Shown here: one piece after another, positions 26,134-33,462 of the stretch | Position numbering within the stretch: position 1 is the first letter of the stretch | How the letters are laid out: every line of letters starts with the position of its first letter | Assembly (NCBI GenBank): GCA_964512285.1 | Contig: CAZEJO010000007.1 | Location: 1 to 64,000, forward strand | Origin: SM23-28-2 sp964512285 | GTDB lineage: Bacteria > Chloroflexota > Dehalococcoidia > SM23-28-2 | Length of the DNA: 64,000 nt | Direction: 5' to 3' | Notes under the pieces: generated by a model | The model's database searches: none | Seen by the model: only the letters and a program-made list of their open reading frames with translations | What the model was told of the DNA's origin: nothing | Translations under genes and position numbers: made by a program

Positions 26134-26265
26134 ATGCTGGCCCCCCGTGGGCTCAGAGCCACCGGCGTGGGTAGCGACCCGAAGACCCGCTGCATCCCCG
26201 CCGCGACGCGTTTACGGGGGATTATAGCACGACCTGGAGACGGCGGCGCCATTGACTGGTAGATA

Positions 26266-26928
26266 CTATTCGCCAGCGGCTACGCTGATCATCGCGTCAA
26301 GCATTTCGTCAAAGGTTGCGGCAGAACTGATAGCCCCTTTTGTCAGAACATCGGCTGCGCGTCTGGCCTCTGCGGCCTCCATCCCCCAGAGCCGCAGCAG
26401 CCTGTCGAAGCGGTCCGCCAGACCGGTCAGTTCCGACTTGAAGGCGACATGCAGCATGGCGATGGGAGCTGCCATCGCCCGTATCTCTTCTGCTCGGCGT
26501 CCTCGCTTGGCCAGTCGCTCTATCAGTTTGCTCAATTCGATGGGTTCCATAGAGCGCAGCGCTCGGTGCGATCGACGGAGGGCCTTAGGGAAGGCCAGTG
26601 CCTCCTCACGGGACCTGAAAGCACCATGGACTTGAGCCGAGACAAGGATCGCTTCTTGCTGAACTTTCAGCATACCAGCTTTCACAACGAAGGCGACTGT
26701 GGACACACCAACAAGTATGAAGACGCCCGGCCAGCCCAAGAAGTAGATCGTGGCTCCCAGAACCGCAAGCCCTGCAAGCGAGACAAACGCTTGAAAGTAG
26801 CGCCCGAACTCCAGCCTTATGAGCCCGGTGTAGAGGACAATCAAGTAGAGCACGATCGAGACTGCTGACAACACTGCTTCCACAGCGCGGCTCCCTTGCT
26901 CTACACGCAACACGAACTTGGAGGCCAT
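26266..26928 (-). CDS. membrane protein of unknown function
   Basis: 220 residues with three hydrophobic stretches in the first 90: LSAVSIVLYLIVLYTGLI, FQAFVSLAGLAVLGATIYFL and PGVFILVGVSTVAFVV. A 130-residue, mostly helical, Arg/Glu/Ala-rich cytoplasmic domain follows. No recognised motif. An ATG start at 26928 begins MASKFVLRV. Between it and the hydrolase lie about 130 bases with nothing visible. Confidence 0.75.
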   Translation of the reverse strand: MASKFVLRVEQGSRAVEAVLSAVSIVLYLIVLYTGLIRLEFGRYFQAFVSLAGLAVLGATIYFLGWPGVFILVGVSTVAFVVKAGMLKVQQEAILVSAQVHGAFRSREEALAFPKALRRSHRALRSMEPIELSKLIERLAKRGRRAEEIRAMAAPIAMLHVAFKSELTGLADRFDRLLRLWGMEAAEARRAADVLTKGAISSAATFDEMLDAMISVAAGE

Positions 26929-26967
26929 GCCCTCAGGCTCGAGGAGTATTGCGTTCCTCTCAACAAA

Positions 26968-28086
26968 TCAGGCCAGCGGTTTGGTCATGGCGAGGTCTTC
27001 ATACGCCTCGATTCCCTGCGCTCTCATCGCTAGCATGAAGGCTTGCGGATCGAGGCAGGCCTCGGGGGCGTAGACGCCGCCTTCCTTGACGGTTAGCTCT
27101 TTACGGCCCAGCATCTGTGTCCCTGCCGAGAGGCAGATGGCGGTGGCTTCGCGCATCTGGCCGACGCCACACACCATCCGGTGCACCCTTACTCCACCCT
27201 TCTCGCCCCACACGTCGATGCGCAGAGCCCCCGGCGCCGGCTGCTGCCCGGCTGTGAGGCGCTCGATGGGTGCAAAGAGGCGGGCCGTGCGATCGATGCG
27301 GCTCCCACGCGCGAACAGGCCCCGCTGGGCAGGCCATATGAACAGGCGGGCGCCGCGGCCGAAGCCCATGAAGAAGCTGCACTCCTCCATCTCAGGGATG
27401 AAGTGGGGAATCGTCACCGGTTCGCTGTGGCCCATGTTCCATAGCGTGATACGGCCGAAACGGGGGAACTCCACGTTCCGCTCTTCGCTGCAAGCGGGCA
27501 CCAGCACTTGTCTCCCCTCGCGCCAGACGGCTACTTCGCCGCTGATGATGTTCAGCATATGCTTGAGGACCGCCTCGCCGCCGCCTGCATTCAAGGGCTG
27601 GAAGACGTTCACGTCCACCCGGCGCGTTCGGTCCATTTGCTGGGCCAGATAGCGGATGCACACGTTGGAGAGACCGGGGCTGGTGCCCAGGCCGGTGATG
27701 ATGATGCGGCCCGCCTGGCGAGCAGGCTGGTCGAATTCGGCGAGCAGCGCCTGGGCAGCGCTCCACTCATCGCAGATGCTGGCGTAGTCGACGCCCGCTT
27801 CGATGGCTGCCGAGACCAGCTTGGTCTCGAACTGGTAGAAGGGGCCCAAGGTGGAAGCGGCCACATCGTAACCCTGCATTGCCTCGACGAGAGCGCTGTG
27901 GTCGTTGGCGTCCACCGCCTTGACGTCCACTCCAGCCCCGCGGCCGCGCAGGGCAGCGGCAAGCTTGTCGGACGCGGCGACATTGCGGTCAGCGATGGTC
28001 ACGTGGTCGACGCCGGACGCGCTAACCAGGTCCTCGACAGCCCTGCTGCCCACGTCTCCGGCGCCTCCGAAAACGATGATCCTCAT
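26968..28086 (-). CDS. saccharopine dehydrogenase-like NAD(P)-binding enzyme
   Basis: 372 residues with an N-terminal Rossmann motif (VFGGAGDVGSRAVEDL) and DRN after beta-2, then STLGPFYQFE and TGLGTSPGLSN typical of the saccharopine dehydrogenase/Lys9 superfamily. The C-terminal domain carries RVHRMVCGVG. Proteins of this group include lysine-metabolism reductases and many of unknown substrate. No lysine genes are adjacent, so I do not assign a substrate. Confidence 0.88.
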   Translation of the reverse strand: MRIIVFGGAGDVGSRAVEDLVSASGVDHVTIADRNVAASDKLAAALRGRGAGVDVKAVDANDHSALVEAMQGYDVAASTLGPFYQFETKLVSAAIEAGVDYASICDEWSAAQALLAEFDQPARQAGRIIITGLGTSPGLSNVCIRYLAQQMDRTRRVDVNVFQPLNAGGGEAVLKHMLNIISGEVAVWREGRQVLVPACSEERNVEFPRFGRITLWNMGHSEPVTIPHFIPEMEECSFFMGFGRGARLFIWPAQRGLFARGSRIDRTARLFAPIERLTAGQQPAPGALRIDVWGEKGGVRVHRMVCGVGQMREATAICLSAGTQMLGRKELTVKEGGVYAPEACLDPQAFMLAMRAQGIEAYEDLAMTKPLA

Positions 28087-28110
28087 CTTCCGCCTCCTTG
28101 CTCTATTCGC

Positions 28111-28190
28111 CCTTCGACAGGCTCAGGGTGAGCGGTCTTAAGTTGCTATGCATGTTTCCGCTCGTGGTGAGCCTGTCGAACCATGAGCGG
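28111..28190. repeat. REP-like palindromic element, copy C
   Basis: TTCGACAGGCTCAGGGTGAG (28113-28132, continuing CGG) is the inverse of CTCGTGGTGAGCCTGTCGAA (28161-28180), about 25 bases apart. It is a variant of copy A (AGG for AAG in the core). Confidence 0.8.
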
Positions 28191-28237
28191 AGATAATGGC
28201 CATTTCAACAGCCTCCCCACACTGCATCATACAGCGT

Positions 28238-28783
28238 TTAGGCCGATGTGGTATGCAACCGGCCTCGAAGTCTTGCCAGCAGGTCGCTCTGCACCTGCGA
28301 GCGGTTGGTCTCGGTCAGCAGTATGACCTCGACCTCGGGACGCGCCTTGACAGCGTCTGCCCAGGGATGAGGGGCCAGCATGATGCTTGCCAGCACGGGT
28401 TTGCTGCTCTCCAGGGCTGATAGCACTGCTTGGCGAAATCGGTTTGAAAACAGCTCCATCTTGCCGATCTCGTCGATCACTATCAGGGCGGCCTCTGCTG
28501 TGGCTCGCTCGATGGCCGGCGCCCCCACGCCGTCGATAGCGTCCACATCCACTCCGTACTTGCTGACCTTGTGGCGGCTGGGGCTGTGGACGCTGGCCAG
28601 GGTGGCCGTCCGACCGTCCAGGGTGGCGAGAGCGAAGCCCTCACGCCGACCACCGCGGCGGATCTCCTCGGTGTAGAAGCCGCCAGCGGCCACGCCCAGG
28701 TCTTCCACCAGGCGACGGATGAGGGTGGTCTTGCCGCAGCCGGGGCGGCCGGTCAGGAGAAAGGCGGTCTTGCTCTGAGGCAT
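28238..28783 (-). CDS. THEP1-family nucleoside triphosphatase
   Basis: A P-loop NTPase of 181 residues: Walker A GRPGCGKTT, then GGFYTEEIRRGGRREGF and Walker B LIVIDEIGKMELF, the distinctive THEP1 signatures. The family hydrolyses ATP, GTP and other NTPs with low turnover; biological role unclear. The start is the ATG at 28783; a TTG at 28801 is possible. The macrodomain gene ends 27 bp upstream on the same strand, suggesting a two-gene nucleotide/ADP-ribose unit. Confidence 0.92.
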   Translation of the reverse strand: MPQSKTAFLLTGRPGCGKTTLIRRLVEDLGVAAGGFYTEEIRRGGRREGFALATLDGRTATLASVHSPSRHKVSKYGVDVDAIDGVGAPAIERATAEAALIVIDEIGKMELFSNRFRQAVLSALESSKPVLASIMLAPHPWADAVKARPEVEVILLTETNRSQVQSDLLARLRGRLHTTSA

Positions 28784-28810
28784 GGCCTGATGGGTGAACA
28801 ACCTGGCCGC

Positions 28811-29329
28811 TCAGCCTGCGCTGGTGCCCTGAGCGGATCGCCACACTCTCTCGAAGGCCTGATAGGCTGGCTCGTCGTAGAGGACGAAGACGACGCGCTC
28901 CAGGCCGGTGCCGCTGGCGCTGTGCTCACGCACGGCATCGAGCATGATGCGAGCGCACTCTTCGAGGGAGAAGCCGCCCACGCCTGTGCCCAGGGCGGGA
29001 AAGGCGATGCTCTTCAACGCCAGCTCATCGGCTCGGCGCAGGCTGTTCTGGGTAGCCTGGCGGATCTTGTCGGCGTCGGTGCGAAGGTCTCGGCCCATAA
29101 CCGCCGCGTGGATGACGTAGCGCGCCTTCAGACGGCCAGCGCCGGTAACAGCGGCCTCGCCGATGGGGATCGGCCCCTTGGCTACCGCTTCGTCCTCGAT
29201 CTCTCTGCCGCCAGCGCGCTTGATCGCCCCGGCCACGCCGGCTCCCATCCAGAGGTGGTTATTGGCAGCGTTGACGATGGCGTCGGCGTCCTGCTGCGCG
29301 ATGTCTGCTTTGACGAGGGTGATGTTCAT
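28811..29329 (-). CDS. macrodomain protein (O-acetyl-ADP-ribose deacetylase type)
   Basis: 172 residues from the ATG at 29329 (GGAAGGGGC upstream). DIAQQDADAIVNAANNHLWMG, GAGVAGAIKRAGG and FPALGTGVGGFSLEE are the ADP-ribose-binding loops of the MacroD/YmdB-like group. Expected activity is hydrolysis of O-acetyl-ADP-ribose or mono-ADP-ribose from proteins. Paired with the THEP1 gene. Confidence 0.94.
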   Translation of the reverse strand: MNITLVKADIAQQDADAIVNAANNHLWMGAGVAGAIKRAGGREIEDEAVAKGPIPIGEAAVTGAGRLKARYVIHAAVMGRDLRTDADKIRQATQNSLRRADELALKSIAFPALGTGVGGFSLEECARIMLDAVREHSASGTGLERVVFVLYDEPAYQAFERVWRSAQGTSAG

Positions 29330-29476
29330 GCCCCTTCCCTCCTGACGAGGAACTGTGCGACCTGGCCGCACACGCCTACCGGCCTCATCCTGGCCGCACC
29401 CACAAGGTCTGGCAAAGAGGAGAGAGGCAGTCTACCACCGCTAGGAATCAGGCGAGGACGTTGCGAGTGAGTAGCT

Positions 29477-29917
29477 CTAATCGAAGGGCGAGTCGCTCAA
29501 GTACGTCGTCCAACAGGCGTCGGCCTCTGCCTGAAAGCTGTCATAGGCCGCTTGGTAGGTCTGGTATTCGACACTGAACTGATCGTAAGTCATGTTCTCA
29601 GACAGGTAGGCATCGTAGTTTGCGGATAGCTCCCACTCGGCGTCCCTTAGGTCGGCGGTGGCATCGTCCATGCAGGCGTAATAGTCCGTTCTGGCGTACA
29701 GCTCCTGGATATCCAGGTCCTCGACAGCGCCAGGCACTTCTATTTGGGAAAGCCGGTCTTCTAGACTTGCTACATCAGCCTCCAACGCCTGGAGATCTGA
29801 CGACATGTCGTCCAGCGAACGCTCGAGCTCGTCCACGTTGTCGCTACCGCTGTCGCAGCCAATAAGCAGCGAGGCTAGCGCTGCCAGTGCGAACACAAGA
29901 ACGCCCAGTCGCTTCAT
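29477..29917 (-). CDS. coiled-coil lipoprotein
   Basis: 146 residues with signal peptide and lipobox LIGC (Cys21). Residues 28-60 form a heptad-like coiled coil (LERSLDDMSSDLQALEADVA). The rest is Tyr/Asp/Glu-rich and acidic, with two Cys (YACMDD and DACWTTY) that could form a disulphide. It is exported and lipid-anchored. I recognise no family. AGGAGGGTGACC lies before the ATG. Confidence 0.82.
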   Translation of the reverse strand: MKRLGVLVFALAALASLLIGCDSGSDNVDELERSLDDMSSDLQALEADVASLEDRLSQIEVPGAVEDLDIQELYARTDYYACMDDATADLRDAEWELSANYDAYLSENMTYDQFSVEYQTYQAAYDSFQAEADACWTTYLSDSPFD

Positions 29918-30027
29918 CGGTCACCCTCCTCTTTGAACCGTCTTCTTTCTGCTCGAGAATATCAGGCCGTCGTCGGTGCTCCATTCTACTGACGCTCGCT
30001 AGCGCTGGCAAGGGGGCGGGCTGACAG

Positions 30028-30816
30028 CTAGCGGGACATCAGGAACAGGGTACCCCACATGGCGGTGACCACCAGCCAGTGGAAGACCACGCAGCTAGCC
30101 AGGTTGCCGCTGCGCTGGCGCAAGAGGCCTAAGAAAAGACCGCCCAGGAACAGGCCGACCAGGGAGACTAGCTGGGCCAGCGCAGCAAGAGCCGCGGGTG
30201 AGGCCACCTCGGTGCCCTGGATAGTGCGGAAGCTGATGACTAGGTGCCAGAGGGCGAAGGTAAGGCTAGAGGCCATGAGGGCCTGTCGCTGACCCCAGGC
30301 CACGGTCATCTTGGCCAGCAGGACGCCTCGAAAGAGGACCTCTTCGAAGAAGGAGGTGCCCAGCGGTTGGCGTACCAAGGCCCAGGAGAGGAATCCTCCC
30401 CATGTCTCTTCCTTCATCTCCTCGGGGTCGATGCCGTTGCTCAGTCCCAGGGGGAATGCGAAGTAAAGCACGACGGGGAGGATAACGACTGTTCCCAAGG
30501 CTGCTCCCACCAGGGCGCTCCTGCCAGCGTTGGCAGAGGTGATGCCCAAGGTGGGCAGGGACATGCCTTCGATTCTCACCGCCCATAGAACCAGCAGACC
30601 CAGAACAGCCAGGCTGGCCGGGATAAAGGCCCAGTCGAAGCCAGTGCGGATGCCGTTGGGGGGTAGGGAGACCAGATTGCCGTAAGCGATGATGAGCAGG
30701 GCCAGAATCGCAGCGATCGCCGTGTGTCGCCCGATGACGGGGATAGCCCTGGCTAGAGCCGGGGGACGAGCGCCCGAGCTCGTCTCTTGGTCACCGATGG
30801 GCGGTTGCAGAGTCAC
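30028..30816 (-). CDS. CPBP-family intramembrane metalloprotease (CAAX/ABI type)
   Basis: 262 residues with about seven hydrophobic segments. The three metal-site motifs are FFEEVLFRG (EE-x3-R), FALWHL and VVFHW. Bacterial members process or bind membrane peptides; the target here is unknown. The start is GTG at 30816, only about 6 nt after the predicted transcription start, so the mRNA has almost no leader. Confidence 0.92.
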   Translation of the reverse strand: MTLQPPIGDQETSSGARPPALARAIPVIGRHTAIAAILALLIIAYGNLVSLPPNGIRTGFDWAFIPASLAVLGLLVLWAVRIEGMSLPTLGITSANAGRSALVGAALGTVVILPVVLYFAFPLGLSNGIDPEEMKEETWGGFLSWALVRQPLGTSFFEEVLFRGVLLAKMTVAWGQRQALMASSLTFALWHLVISFRTIQGTEVASPAALAALAQLVSLVGLFLGGLFLGLLRQRSGNLASCVVFHWLVVTAMWGTLFLMSR

Positions 30817-30827
30817 GACCTCTGTAT

Positions 30828-30856
30828 ACTATAGACGCAGCTTCCCCTCGCGCCAA
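30828..30856 (-). promoter_or_regulatory. promoter of the CPBP protease gene, TTGGCG-17-TATAGT
   Basis: Read on the minus strand, TTGGCG (30856-30851) and TATAGT (30833-30828) are separated by 17 bases. The start point near 30822 is close to the GTG at 30816. Confidence 0.7.
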
Positions 30857-30964
30857 TACGGGCTGCTCGCTGTCTCCCCGTTCTTAGGGAAATGCTGCGG
30901 GTGGCAATGAGAGAACCGTAGCTGCTAAGGGGCACGCTACAGCGCACGAGGGTCGATTAAGGGC

Positions 30965-31093
30965 AAAAGGAAAACTCCCAAGGAACCTTCTTGCTTCTTC
31001 CGCCCTCTGGTTTCCCGCCGAAGCATCCACTTGCGCTTCGGCTTCGCCAGTTCCCCTTTAGGCGGTTCAGCCTAGTTAGCCCCTTGGGAGCAA
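30965..31093 (-). ncRNA. unassigned structured RNA with own promoter and terminator-like end
   Basis: On the minus strand a 9-bp closing helix (CTCCCAAGG 31090-31082 with CCTTGGGAG 30983-30975) encloses 98 bases and is followed at once by TTTTCCTTTT. Inside are GCCGAAGC/GCTTCGGC (31042-31035 with 31024-31017) capped on a CTGG/CCAG helix, and TAGGC/GCCTA (31074-31070 with 31063-31059). CCGCC/GGCGG is a possible alternative pairing. A TTGACA-18-GATAAT promoter ends about 6 bases before the helix. No start codon with a useful frame is present. It does not match SRP, 6S, tmRNA, RNase P or the riboswitches I know. Confidence 0.65.
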
Positions 31094-31098
31094 CTCTT

Positions 31099-31128
31099 AT
31101 TATCTCTCAAAACTGGGTAAGCTGTCAA
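31099..31128 (-). promoter_or_regulatory. promoter of the structured RNA, TTGACA-18-GATAAT
   Basis: On the minus strand TTGACA (31128-31123) and GATAAT (31104-31099) lie 18 bases apart, giving a start near 31093 at the foot of the RNA's closing helix. Confidence 0.75.
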
Positions 31129-31231
31129 GAGGGAGAGTGGTGGCTAGGAGGTCGTGAGAGCGAATTTCGCGGCGATTGGCCCCCGTCTGCTCCCGCTATC
31201 TGGCATAAGGCCGATATTCTGCCCCACTAAC

Positions 31232-32161
31232 CTACGACAGGGCCTCGTCTTTAAGTACGCCGATGAAGGGGAGATTACGGTAACGCTGGTGGTAGTCCAG
31301 CCCGTATCCCACTACGAACTCGTCGGGTACCTCAAAGCCGATGTAGTCCAGAGGCACGTCCACCAGACGGCGTGCTCGTTTGTCCAGGAGAGCGCAGACT
31401 TTGAGCGAGGCCGGTCGGTGCGACTGCAGGCGCTCCAGAACACGATTCAGGGTCATCCCAGTATCGACGATGTCCTCCACCAGGAGGACGTGCTGGTCGG
31501 TGATACTCAGGTCGAGGTCTTTCAGGATCTTCACCGCGCCACCGCTGTCCCCTTCGTACGAGGAGATGGCCATGAAGTCCACGGATACCGGCAGGGAGGT
31601 GTGTCGGAGCAGGTCGGCCATGAAGAAGAAGACGCCCTTGAGAATACCCACCGCCACTGGCGACTGGCCGCTGTAATCGCGGGAGATCTGGGCGCCTAGC
31701 TCGGCCACGCGCCGCTGGATCTGCCTGGCGCTGGCCAGGACGCGGTCGATCTCGGGCACCTTTTTCGCATCGGGTGGGCCGTATCCGTACTTGGCCAGCA
31801 GGCGCAGGTAGTCCCTCTTATTCAGCAGCTTGACGTTGACCTGCGGATAGAGCTCACGCAACATGCGCACCTTGTGGTTCTTCTCGGTGATGAGCTTCTG
31901 CCTGAGGGTGGTAAGCTCTATGTAGAGATTGAGGTCAGGCAGGAAGAAGTCGGGGGTGAACGCCTCCAGGATGCGTTCGCCTTTCCGCCGCAAGGGGAAG
32001 GTACTGGGCTCGTACAGCCAGGAGATGCCGTAGAAATCGAGGATGCGGGCGAATTCGGCCTCGCTCTCGTGGGCGAACTGCACCCGCGCGGCCCTGAGGG
32101 AGGCCGGCGGCGACATGGGCTTGGCCGCCGCTGAGCGCCTCGCTGGCGAACGTTTGGCCAT
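31232..32161 (-). CDS. hpt: hypoxanthine phosphoribosyltransferase fused to an N-terminal PD-(D/E)xK-like domain
   Basis: 309 residues, well above the ~180 of HPRT alone. The C-terminal part (from about residue 135) is HPRT: VAVGILKGVFFFMADLL, SYEGDS, and the PRPP loop LLVEDIVDTGMTL (229-235). It ends with VGYGLDYHQRYRNLPFIG. Residues 25-125 are different: YEPSTFPL, then TPDFFLPDLNLYIELTT and KNHKVRMLRELYP. This is the beta-strand pattern of PD-(D/E)xK nucleases, with Asp71 and Glu82 but Thr84 where Lys is expected. Purine salvage is certain. The nuclease-like domain may be inactive and bind nucleic acid. Confidence 0.88.
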   Translation of the reverse strand: MAKRSPARRSAAAKPMSPPASLRAARVQFAHESEAEFARILDFYGISWLYEPSTFPLRRKGERILEAFTPDFFLPDLNLYIELTTLRQKLITEKNHKVRMLRELYPQVNVKLLNKRDYLRLLAKYGYGPPDAKKVPEIDRVLASARQIQRRVAELGAQISRDYSGQSPVAVGILKGVFFFMADLLRHTSLPVSVDFMAISSYEGDSGGAVKILKDLDLSITDQHVLLVEDIVDTGMTLNRVLERLQSHRPASLKVCALLDKRARRLVDVPLDYIGFEVPDEFVVGYGLDYHQRYRNLPFIGVLKDEALS

Positions 32162-32409
32162 TCCAACTCTATTCTAACTCGTTTAGAAGCTATGTTCCAC
32201 CGGAGGCTCTTGCTCAACCTTCCAACTACTTGATAGGGTTCGCCCAGTCGTATATTATGATCAGGTTATAGCTTGAGCTTTCCCTTGGACGGTATGGGTA
32301 TATGCTAGGAGTTGCTCGACGAAGGGGGCTAGTGGTGGCTCAGGATCGCGCTGGATAACTTGGGTTGCTAGGAATGCATTCGGCAGGCGAATCGGTGGGA
32401 GGCGTCACC

Positions 32410-33462
32410 ATGCAGGAGAAATTCCGCACTATCCACTATGGCATTGGTGCCGTCGGCGCCGAGGTCCTCAGGGTGGCGTTGCAGCGGCAGGACATCCAGG
32501 TAGTGGGGGCCATCGATACCCATCCGGCTAAGGCTGGCCGCGAGCTGGGGGAAGTCCTGGGTCTCGGCCGCCATCTGGGCATCACCATCAGCTATGATGC
32601 GGAGTTCCTGCTTCGGGGCACGTCGGCGGACGTGGTGGTGCAAGCGACCACCTCTCATCTGATAACGGTCTATCCCCAGTTAGTCCAGGCGGTGGCTAGC
32701 GAGAAGAACGTTATCTCCAGTTGTGAGGAGCTGTCCTACCCCTGGACCGGCCAGGGCGAGCTGGCCCGCAAGCTGGACAGGAAGGCCAAAGAAGCCGGCG
32801 TCACTGTTCTGGGAGCCGGCGCCAACCCCGGCTTCGTGATGGATGTCCTGCCTCTGGTACTCACCAGTACCTGCCAGGAGGTGCGGTCTATCGCTATCAC
32901 TCGGGTGGTGGACACATCGACGCGGCGGCTGCAACTGCAGATAAAGACGGGTGCGGGGCTATCTCCCCAGGAGTTTCGCTTTCGGGTCTCCGATGGGTCG
33001 ATAGGCCACGTAGGGCTCAAAGAGTCGCTCTTCATGATTGCCGAGACAATGGGCTGGTCGCTCGACGAGGTGAAGGAGTCGATCGAGCCGGTTATAGCGA
33101 CGCGCCGTTGGGAGACAGGCGCCTTTATCGTGGAGAAGGGGCGCGTGGCTGGGTTGCGCCAGACGGCAGTCGCCATGGCAGGCGACCGGGAGGCCATTCG
33201 CCTCGAGCTGCAAATGTCGTTGGGGGCTGAGCAGCCGCGCGATTCGATAGTCATCGATGGCAAGCCTCCCATCAAACTAACGATAGCCGGCGGTATCCAG
33301 GGCGACCAGGCCGCGGCGGCCATAATCGTGAACCTGATCCCGGCGGTGGTGAAGGCCCGACCCGGCCTGCTGACCATGCGCGACCTTCCCTTCATCCCCT
33401 GGTGGAGCGCGCGTGGCTGGTGGAAGGAAGTGCCCGATGACGAGCATCTTAGAGTCCTATAG
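32410..33462 (+). CDS. dihydrodipicolinate-reductase-like NAD(P)H dehydrogenase
   Basis: 350 residues from the ATG at 32410 (GGGAGG upstream; a TTG at 32365 is weaker). The Rossmann start is HYGIGAVGAEVLRVAL with AIDTHPAKAG after beta-2, as in DapB and 2,4-diaminopentanoate dehydrogenase-like proteins. GAGANPGFVMDVLPLVL in the middle is typical of the latter group. It overlaps the aminotransferase gene by 26 bp. Together they suggest turnover of an amino compound, but the substrate is unknown. Confidence 0.85.
   Translation: MQEKFRTIHYGIGAVGAEVLRVALQRQDIQVVGAIDTHPAKAGRELGEVLGLGRHLGITISYDAEFLLRGTSADVVVQATTSHLITVYPQLVQAVASEKNVISSCEELSYPWTGQGELARKLDRKAKEAGVTVLGAGANPGFVMDVLPLVLTSTCQEVRSIAITRVVDTSTRRLQLQIKTGAGLSPQEFRFRVSDGSIGHVGLKESLFMIAETMGWSLDEVKESIEPVIATRRWETGAFIVEKGRVAGLRQTAVAMAGDREAIRLELQMSLGAEQPRDSIVIDGKPPIKLTIAGGIQGDQAAAAIIVNLIPAVVKARPGLLTMRDLPFIPWWSARGWWKEVPDDEHLRVL

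Noticed and set aside
30965..31093. Assignment of the structured RNA to SRP, 6S, ZTP, c-di-AMP or cobalamin classes
   Set aside because: Short motif similarities (GGAAG, CCGAAGC) were seen but the conserved cores of those classes are missing, so I left it unassigned.
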